NCBI GenBank assembly: GCA_023445495.1
Contig: JAEXLC010000148.1
Coordinates: forward strand, 1-12,095
Source: Pseudomonadota bacterium
GTDB taxonomy: Bacteria; Pseudomonadota; Alphaproteobacteria; Sphingomonadales; Sphingomonadaceae
Reading direction: 5' to 3'
DNA length: 12,095 bases
Position 1 is the stretch's first letter. Every line of letters begins with the position of its first letter. The notes under the pieces are model-generated. The model saw only the letters and a program-made list of their open reading frames with translations. It was not told the DNA's origin and ran no database searches. The position numbers and the translations under genes are program-made. Of the stretch, positions 1 to 4,977 are shown in pieces.

Positions 1-17
1 GGCCTTCGCCGGGGAAC
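1..17. repeat. Right half of a dispersed palindrome, cut by the window edge
   Basis: The first 17 bases read GGCCTTCGCCGGGGAAC. They match the loop and right arm of the perfect hairpin at 8186-8209, with loop CTTC here instead of TTTC. The missing left arm would lie just outside the window. It is probably a second copy of the same short palindromic intergenic repeat. Only half is visible, so this is an inference from similarity. Confidence 0.45.
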
Positions 18-43
18 AAGAAGGGCAGGATTGAGGGAGTCAC

Positions 44-673
44 GTGCCGGTGCTGCCATTCGCCTTGCTGTTGCTGCCTCAGGACGTGCCCGCGCCGGTC
101 GCCGCCGAGCTGGTCGAGATCGTCCCCGGTCCCAAACGCTATTTCCATGCCGGCGATGCGCGGGAAGGCTGCCCGGCGCCCACCGCCGCCTGCCGTCGCA
201 GGGGCTATGTCGTCGCCGGCGACAGGCTGGTCGCGTGGGAGACCCATGGAAGGCTCACCCGCGTCACCTATCTCGCTCCCGGCAGCACCCGGTCCAGCGA
301 AGGCTGGCTCGAGACCTCCGCGCTGCGCCGGGTAACGCTCGCCGCGCCCAAAGCCAGCGACTGGATCGGCGGCTGGAGCGGCTGGGAATCGGAGATCGAC
401 ATCGCCCTCGGGGCAAAGCCCGGCACCTTCCATCTCGGCGGCAACGCCACCTGGGGGGCGCATGATCCCGAGCGGGTGAAGCGCGGGGGCGTGAACTACG
501 GTATGTTCGGCGCCGACCTGCCCGAACCGACGGGCAGCAGCCTCGCGTTCGCCGATTCGGAGGAGCCCGCTTGCCGCATCGCCCTTCGCCTGCTCGGTCC
601 CTATCTGATCGCGCGCGACAATGGCCAGTGCGGCGGGATGAATGTCACCTTCAGCGGCATTTACCGGAAATGA
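44..673 (+). CDS. Conserved hypothetical exported protein
   Basis: A 209-residue protein of unknown function. I chose the GTG start at 44 because GAGGGAG (33-39) sits just upstream at ribosome-binding distance. The N-terminus is short and hydrophobic (residues 3-11, PVLPFALLLLP region), without the usual basic residues, so export is plausible but not clear. Four cysteines (43, 50, 177, 196) fall in two pairs, which would suit disulfides in the periplasm. Residues 55-96 look beta-rich. A Trp/Gly-rich stretch lies at 107-114 (WIGGWSGW), and the C-terminus holds a striking block at 185-207 with LGPYLIARDN followed by CGGMNVTFSG. That tail looks conserved rather than random, but I cannot attach a named domain. 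The stop overlaps the start of the next gene by ATGA, so the two are probably co-translated. Coding is supported by length, RBS and coupling. Confidence 0.75.
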   Translation: MPVLPFALLLLPQDVPAPVAAELVEIVPGPKRYFHAGDAREGCPAPTAACRRRGYVVAGDRLVAWETHGRLTRVTYLAPGSTRSSEGWLETSALRRVTLAAPKASDWIGGWSGWESEIDIALGAKPGTFHLGGNATWGAHDPERVKRGGVNYGMFGADLPEPTGSSLAFADSEEPACRIALRLLGPYLIARDNGQCGGMNVTFSGIYRK

Positions 674-984
674 GCGAGCGGCTGATCGCGCTACCGAACT
701 GGCAATTCGCCCTGCTACCTGCCGCACAGCTCCTGGTCTGCCTGCTTGGCGCGCAGTTCCTGCTCGGCTCGCTGCTCTGCAACACCTCGCCCTTGCCGCT
801 GCTCAGTCTCGTGGCGCTTGTGCTTTGGTGCCTGTCCGCCGCCTCGCTGCCGCTCGGCTTCGTCGCGATCGGCCTGCGTCAATTCCGGCTGAGCTATCTG
901 GTGCTGTTGGCGCTCGGCCCGGCGATGCTGGTGGCACAGCAGCTGCTGATCGACCGGGGCCTGCTGCGCTGCAACTGGTTCTAG
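670..984 (+). CDS. Small hydrophobic membrane protein, unknown function
   Basis: A 104-residue protein starting at the ATG that overlaps the previous gene's TGA (ATGA, 670-673), a classic translational coupling. The same frame is open from an ATG at 571, but that would run deep into the upstream gene and give an arginine-rich non-membrane leader, so 670 is preferred. Three hydrophobic segments, about residues 13-36, 42-67 and 75-95, predict an inner-membrane protein. Cysteines occur at 24, 37, 54 and 101. No recognised domain. It ends 4 bases before the stop of the convergent gene at 989, leaving no room for a separate terminator. Its job is unknown; pairing with a putatively exported partner hints at an envelope role. 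Confidence 0.7.
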   Translation: MSERLIALPNWQFALLPAAQLLVCLLGAQFLLGSLLCNTSPLPLLSLVALVLWCLSAASLPLGFVAIGLRQFRLSYLVLLALGPAMLVAQQLLIDRGLLRCNWF

Positions 985-988
985 CCGC

Positions 989-1612
989 CTATTGCAGCGT
1001 GACCTCGTCGTCCCCGTCGTGGCGGCCGTAGAATTGCATCAGCTGCACCACCAGCTCGCTGCGTTCGGCCAGCGTGTTCGCTTCGAGCAGCGCCTGTTTC
1101 GAGGCGGTGTCGAAAGGCGCGATCTGAGCGATGCCGTTGACCAGCGATTCGTCGTCGAGCCGGCTCACCGATTCCCAGTCGACCGCATAGCCGAGCACAT
1201 CGGCGAAGCGGCGCGATTCGATTTCCAGCGCGGCGCGCTCGGCCATGGCGAGGATCTCGATGTCGCCGACCGTCTCCAGCTCGGCCTCGACCTGGCGGAA
1301 CGGCGTCGTGACGTCGAGCTCACGCCGGACGGCGAAGCGGGCCAGCCCCTCGAGAACGATGTCGAAGCGCCCGTCGTCGAGCGCTTCCACTTCGGCGATG
1401 CGCCCGACACAGCCGATCTCGAACAGCCCGGGCGGGCTGGCGGCGTCGCGCGGCTGGATCATGCCGATGCGCCGGTCGCGGACCAGCGCGTCGGAGACCA
1501 TCGCCCGGTAGCGCGGCTCGAAGATGTGCAGCGGCAGGTGCATCCGCGGGAAGAGCAGCGCGCCGGCCAGCGGGAACACCGAAAGCCGCGTGATCTTCCC
1601 CGAAGGCGTCAT
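989..1612 (-). CDS. Lon N-terminal (substrate-binding) domain protein, peptidase S16 family
   Basis: A 207-residue protein matching the Lon substrate-binding domain (LON_substr_bdg), without the ATPase or protease parts of full Lon. The diagnostic N-terminal block is plain: FPLAGALLFP at 13-22, then LPLHIFEPRYRAM at 26-38, followed by RIGMIQPRD and the IGCVGRIAEVEALDDGRFDIVLEGLARF segment that is usual in this family. A helical C-terminal half (about 120-207) completes the domain. Stand-alone versions are widespread in Proteobacteria; their exact role is not settled, though binding unfolded or substrate polypeptides is a reasonable expectation from the Lon N-domain. Its ATG overlaps the stop of the upstream thioredoxin-TPR gene by ATGA (1609-1612), so the two are translationally coupled and probably work in the same protein quality-control context. 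It is convergent with the gene ending at 984. Confidence 0.93.
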   Translation of the reverse strand: MTPSGKITRLSVFPLAGALLFPRMHLPLHIFEPRYRAMVSDALVRDRRIGMIQPRDAASPPGLFEIGCVGRIAEVEALDDGRFDIVLEGLARFAVRRELDVTTPFRQVEAELETVGDIEILAMAERAALEIESRRFADVLGYAVDWESVSRLDDESLVNGIAQIAPFDTASKQALLEANTLAERSELVVQLMQFYGRHDGDDEVTLQ

Positions 1613-2511
1613 CCGAACAGGATCGCCGAAAGCTTGCGGCGCTGGGCGGAGACCCAGGGGTCTTCCAGGCCGACCGCTTCGAACAGCTTGAGCAGCCGCT
1701 GGCGGGCGGCGCCCTCATTCCATTCGCGGTCGTCGCGGACCATGGCGAGCAGGGTATCGGCGGCACCGTCGCGGTCGCCCGAGGCCATCTGGCCGCCGGC
1801 AAGCTCGTAGCGCGCTTCCATGTCGCCGGTGGCGGCCTGCGCGGCGAGGCCGGACAGATCCTCGACCGGCTGGGCTTCCTTGGCCAGCGCGATCGCGGCG
1901 CGGGCCTGCTCGATCTCGGGGCCCTTGGCCTCGGCGGGCAGGGCGGCGAGCAGCGATTCGGCTTCTTCGGCGCGACCCAGCGCGAGCAGGGCACGCGCGC
2001 GGCCGGCGGCGACCACGGGATGCTCGGGTACCAGTTCGGCGATCTGCTCGAAGATCGAGAGCGCGCGCTCCGCATCGCCTTCGGCCAGCGACTGCTCGCC
2101 CATCTCGATCAGCGGCTCCAGCTCGGCTTCTGCTTGCGCTTCGGTGCTCTGTACGGGCAGCTGGCGCAGCAGCTGGTCGAGCATGGTGCGCAGCTGCGTC
2201 TCGGTGCGCGCCGAGCTCAGATCGGCGACGAGCTGGCCCTGGAACATCGCATAGACGGTCGGGATCGAGCGGACCTGGAACTGATTCGCGATGAACTGAT
2301 TCGCATCGACGTCCACCTTGGCGAGGATCACGCCCTTGCCGGCATAGTCGGTCGCCACCTTTTCCAGGATCGGGGTCAGCGCCTTGCAGGGGCCGCACCA
2401 TTCCGCCCAGAAATCGATCATGACGAGGCTGGTCATCGAGGGCTCGACGACGTCGCGGCGGAAGCCGTCCACGGCTTCCTTTTCCGCGGGGGTGAGTCCA
2501 AGCGTGGCCAA
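1609..2511 (-). CDS. cnoX: Thioredoxin-TPR co-chaperone, CnoX/YbbN-like
   Basis: A 300-residue protein with an N-terminal thioredoxin fold and a C-terminal tetratricopeptide-like helical region. The active site WCGPC is at 38-42, within FWAEWCGPCK, and the cis-proline motif SIPTVY is at 82-87. VDVDANQ (66-72) and the beta strands around it are typical thioredoxin. From about residue 128 the sequence turns into Ala/Glu/Leu-rich helical pairs, as in CnoX/YbbN. E. coli CnoX lacks the CXXC pair; this one keeps it, as does the Caulobacter form, so it may act both as holdase and as thiol reductant handing clients to GroEL. The start is TTG at 2511: AGGAG (2524-2520) sits 8 bases upstream and the protein then begins MATLGLTPAEKEAV. 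An in-frame ATG further out at 2622 would add 37 residues unlike any thioredoxin leader. Coupled to the Lon-domain gene downstream. Confidence 0.9.
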   Translation of the reverse strand: MATLGLTPAEKEAVDGFRRDVVEPSMTSLVMIDFWAEWCGPCKALTPILEKVATDYAGKGVILAKVDVDANQFIANQFQVRSIPTVYAMFQGQLVADLSSARTETQLRTMLDQLLRQLPVQSTEAQAEAELEPLIEMGEQSLAEGDAERALSIFEQIAELVPEHPVVAAGRARALLALGRAEEAESLLAALPAEAKGPEIEQARAAIALAKEAQPVEDLSGLAAQAATGDMEARYELAGGQMASGDRDGAADTLLAMVRDDREWNEGAARQRLLKLFEAVGLEDPWVSAQRRKLSAILFG

Positions 2512-2519
2512 GGTGTCTG

Positions 2520-2524
2520 CTCCT
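2520..2524 (-). promoter_or_regulatory. Ribosome binding site deciding the TTG start of cnoX
   Basis: On the minus strand this reads AGGAG, 8 bases before the TTG codon at 2511-2509. No other good Shine-Dalgarno sequence precedes an in-frame ATG or GTG near the thioredoxin domain, so it decides the start. Confidence 0.75.
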
Positions 2525-2609
2525 GAAAAAGATGCGCTTCGGTTCGTCGCGATATGTGGGCTTTCAGGGGCGATGCGCCAAGCCTTTAAAAAAACTGTGA
2601 CGATAGGGG

Positions 2610-2638
2610 TTGCGGACCCCAAAAGCCGATGCTAGTGG
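2610..2638 (+). promoter_or_regulatory. Possible promoter of the tRNA-Gly gene
   Basis: TTGCGG (2610-2615) and TAGTGG (2633-2638) are separated by exactly 17 bases and lie about 50 bases before the tRNA. The -35 half is good; the -10 half is a poor match to TATAAT. The layout, a TTG-type -35 and a weak TAG-containing -10 followed by a GC-rich stretch, fits stable-RNA promoters in alphaproteobacteria, but the call rests on spacing and position only. Confidence 0.35.
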
Positions 2639-2691
2639 CCGCGCCTCACCCAGCCCGGAGGCGCTTCACCGCCCCGGACTAGAACGCCAGA

Positions 2692-2766
<75 letters not shown>

Positions 2767-2768
2767 GC

Positions 2769-2800
2769 GTTTCCCCCCGGATATCCGGGGCTTGGGAAAC
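2769..2800 (+). terminator. Stable hairpin just downstream of tRNA-Gly
   Basis: Three bases after the CCA, a perfect 16-base palindrome CCCCGGATATCCGGGG (2775-2790) is flanked by GTTTCC (2769-2774) and GGAAAC (2795-2800), which also pair, with a small CTTG bulge. No T-run follows, so it is not a standard intrinsic terminator. It more likely protects or marks the 3' end of the tRNA precursor, or causes Rho-assisted termination. The palindrome is certain; the role is inferred. Confidence 0.45.
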
Positions 2801-2908
2801 CAGCTTCAGAAAAATCTGTCACCTTCCGCCGGCGTTCGACGATTCGGTTCGCGCCTACCCTATCGGATGGCTTGCGTGTGGCCGGGGTCGGATGACAAAG
2901 TGTTGCCG

Positions 2909-3310
2909 ATGATCGCACGGCTCGCTCTGGCGCTTGGCGCCGCCCTTCTCGCTTCCGCCGCTTCCCCGCCCGAGGGGATCGAGGGCGTGTGGCGCAACCC
3001 GCACAACAGCGTCCACATCCGCTACGAGCCCTGCGGCAAGGGCGCGATCTGCGGCACCGTCGTCTGGGCCAGCGACAAGGCGATCGCGGACGCGAAGCGC
3101 GGCGGCACGGACAACCTCATCGGCACCCCGATCTTCCGCAATCTCTACAAGAACGGCCCGAATCGCTGGAAGGGCAGCGTGTTCGTCCCCGATATCCGCA
3201 AGACCTTCTCGGGCACGGTGACGATCGAGGGCGACAAGATGATCGGCCGCGGCTGCCTGCTGCTCGGCGTCGGCTGCAAGGCGCAGACCTGGTCGCGAAT
3301 CACCGAGTGA
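2909..3310 (+). CDS. DUF2147 domain secreted protein (first of a tandem pair)
   Basis: A 133-residue protein of the DUF2147 family, small exported proteins whose function is not established. Residues 1-18 (MIARLALALGAALLASAA) form a typical signal peptide. The mature part opens with GVWRNPHNSVHIR (26-38) and continues with CGTVVWASDKAIAD (48-61), VFVPDIRKTFSGTV (91-104) and a C-terminal KAQTWSR (124-130); these are the hallmarks of the family beta-barrel fold. Cysteines at 42, 48, 116 and 123 are all conserved in the next gene and probably form two disulfides. I chose the ATG at 2909 because it gives a clean signal peptide; a GTG at 2900 or an upstream ATG (2867) would add a polar leader. The RBS is weak (AAAG, 2897-2900). 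A near copy lies 95 bases downstream on the same strand. Confidence 0.88.
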   Translation: MIARLALALGAALLASAASPPEGIEGVWRNPHNSVHIRYEPCGKGAICGTVVWASDKAIADAKRGGTDNLIGTPIFRNLYKNGPNRWKGSVFVPDIRKTFSGTVTIEGDKMIGRGCLLLGVGCKAQTWSRITE

Positions 3311-3405
3311 TTCGGAACGCTGGGTTTCCATAGGCGGCCTTGTTCGAGGGCCCGGGGCTTTCCACTTCAGCGGGCATACAGGTTCCAACCGCAAGAAGCC
3401 CCGCC

Positions 3406-3828
3406 ATGTTCGGAAAAGTCCTTCGGGCGATTCTGCCCACTTTCATGCTGTTCTCGCTCGCCACCCCCGCATCGGCTGGCTCGCCGCCCGATGCGCCGAT
3501 CGCCAGCGAGTGGCGCAACCCCAGCAACAGCGTGCATATCCGCATCGACAATTGCGGCGGCGCGGTCTGCGGCACGATCACCTGGGCCAGCGACAAGGCG
3601 ATCGCCGATGCAAGGCGCGGCGGCACCACCCAGCTGGTGGGCACCCACCTGTTTCGCGACCTCAAGCCGGCGGGTGCAGGCAAGTGGAGCGGCAAGGTGT
3701 TCGTCCCCGACATCCGCCAGACCTTCTCGGGCACGATCCAGTTCCAGGACGGCGACAAGATGGTCGGCAAGGGCTGCGTGCTGTTCGGCATCGTCTGCAA
3801 GGCCCAGACCTGGTCGCGCGTGCGTTGA
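3406..3828 (+). CDS. DUF2147 domain secreted protein (second of a tandem pair)
   Basis: A 140-residue paralogue of the preceding gene. Residues 1-24 (ending TPASA) are a signal peptide with a standard A-S-A cleavage site. From WRNPSNSVHIR (36-46) to KAQTWSR (132-138) it aligns end to end with the first copy, with one single-residue gap in each; by my hand count about two thirds of residues are identical. Cysteines 50, 55, 124 and 131 match those of the neighbour. Divergence is concentrated at residues 76-96 and in the signal peptide, which is essentially unrelated. The start ATG at 3406 follows AAGAAG (3393-3398) at reasonable distance; an upstream in-frame ATG (3340) would add 22 residues before the signal peptide. 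A hairpin follows the stop. The pair looks like a local duplication whose copies have had time to diverge. Confidence 0.9.
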   Translation: MFGKVLRAILPTFMLFSLATPASAGSPPDAPIASEWRNPSNSVHIRIDNCGGAVCGTITWASDKAIADARRGGTTQLVGTHLFRDLKPAGAGKWSGKVFVPDIRQTFSGTIQFQDGDKMVGKGCVLFGIVCKAQTWSRVR

Positions 3829-3835
3829 GGTTTGA

Positions 3836-3856
3836 CCGCCAGCTTCGGGCTGGCGG
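3836..3856 (+). other. Perfect 8-bp hairpin with TTCGG loop after the second DUF2147 gene
   Basis: CCGCCAGC pairs with GCTGGCGG around a TTCGG loop, 7 bases after the stop codon. There is no T-run, so it is probably an mRNA 3'-end or attenuating hairpin between the DUF2147 gene and the DUF72 gene rather than a full intrinsic terminator. Confidence 0.45.
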
Positions 3857-3885
3857 CCCACCCGCAAGCGGCTAGGGTGCATCCT

Positions 3886-4698
3886 ATGACCCAAGCACCC
3901 ATTCGAGTCGGCATCGGCGGCTGGACCTTCGAGCCGTGGCGCGGGACCTTCTATCCGGAGAAGCTCTCCCAGAAGAAGGAGCTGGAATATGCCGCGCGCC
4001 AGCTCACCGCGATCGAGATCAACGGCACTTATTATTCCAGCTTCAAGCCCGCCACCTTCGAAGGCTGGGCGAAGACCGTGCCCGACGGCTTCGTCTTCGC
4101 GGTGAAGGGCTCGCGCTTCTGCACCAATCGCAAGGTGCTGGCGGACGCCGGCGAATCGGTCGCGAAATTCGTCGGCCAGGGCGTCACCGAGCTCGGCGAC
4201 CGGCTCGGCCCGCTGATGTGGCAGTTCATGGCCACCAAGAAGTTCGACGCGGCCGATTTCGGCGCCTTTCTCGACCTGCTCCCGCGCGCCCATGACGGCG
4301 TACAGCTCCGCCACGCCGTCCAGGTGCGGCATGAGAGCTTCGCGGTCCCCGAATTCGTCGATCTCTGCCGCAAGGCGGGCGTGGCGATCGTCTATGCCGA
4401 TTCGCCGCAATATCCGGCGATCGCCGACATCACCGGCGACTTCGTCTATGCCCGGCTCGAGGCCGGCGAGGACGACAACCCCTATTGCTATCCCGAAGGC
4501 GAGCTGCCGCGCTGGACCGAGGCGGCCAGGAGCTGGGCCGCGGGCGGCCGCCCCGCCGGCCTGCCCTATGTCGAGGACCGGGACCCGCCCGCCACGCGAC
4601 GCGAAACCTTCATATTCTTCATCCATGGCGGCAAGGTCCGCGCACCGGCGGCGGCGCAGGAGCTGATCCGCCGGCTCGACGAGTCGAACCAGGGCTGA
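3886..4698 (+). CDS. DUF72 family protein (YecE-like TIM barrel)
   Basis: A 270-residue protein of the DUF72 family, predicted TIM-barrel proteins of unproven function found across bacteria and archaea. The N-terminal signature VGIGGWTFEPWRGTFYP (8-24) is diagnostic, followed by LTAIEINGTYY (40-50), FVFAVKGSRF (about 69-78), LGPLMWQF and the substrate-pocket-like stretch VQVRHESF. The C-terminal half keeps YADSP and FVYARLEAG; the family's usual closing region with a conserved aromatic and asparagine is replaced by FIFFIHGGKVRAPAAAQEL. The length is normal for the family. The start ATG at 3886 is preceded by TAGGG (3873-3877); an earlier ATG (3832) would run through the intergenic hairpin. 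It is on the same strand as the DUF2147 pair with a 57-base gap, so partial co-transcription is possible. No functional link between the two families is known to me. Confidence 0.93.
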   Translation: MTQAPIRVGIGGWTFEPWRGTFYPEKLSQKKELEYAARQLTAIEINGTYYSSFKPATFEGWAKTVPDGFVFAVKGSRFCTNRKVLADAGESVAKFVGQGVTELGDRLGPLMWQFMATKKFDAADFGAFLDLLPRAHDGVQLRHAVQVRHESFAVPEFVDLCRKAGVAIVYADSPQYPAIADITGDFVYARLEAGEDDNPYCYPEGELPRWTEAARSWAAGGRPAGLPYVEDRDPPATRRETFIFFIHGGKVRAPAAAQELIRRLDESNQG

Positions 4699-4977
4699 CG
4701 TCAAACCGTCGGCCCCGGTCGCACCCCGGCCCGAATCCGTCGCAATTCCGCCGTTTTCCGGCGGTTCCTGTGCGGTTGCGAAATCCCGTGGAAACAACCT
4801 GGTAAAGATGCGTGCCTTTCGGGATACAGCCGATTGGCAAAGCGCAACTTTATACCAACCGCCGCTTTACGCGCGAAATCCCTGCTCACATCCAACGCAC
4901 CGCACATGCCGTTTCAGGCGGCTTGAGCCAGTTCGTACCCACGCAATGTGCGCGTGGGGCAGTATGAAAAGGGTACC
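4699..4977. other. Intergenic region upstream of the TonB-dependent receptor
   Basis: These 279 bases hold no convincing gene. A small stem CCGCCG/CGGCGG (4748-4764, loop TTTTC) followed by TTCCTGT could weakly end DUF72 transcription. I searched for a -35/-10 pair and found only poor candidates, for example TTGCGA at 4776 and TATACC at 4851, neither with an acceptable partner at 16-18 bases. AAAAGGG (4967-4973) is a good ribosome binding site for the receptor ATG at 4978. Base composition is somewhat less GC-rich around 4780-4870, as expected for a promoter region. Confidence 0.5.

Noticed and set aside
3367..4797. A 476-codon minus-strand open frame across the second DUF2147 gene and the DUF72 gene
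   Set aside because: Both genes on the plus strand carry clear family motifs and signal or start features. The antisense frame crosses gene boundaries and an intergenic gap and shows no domain.
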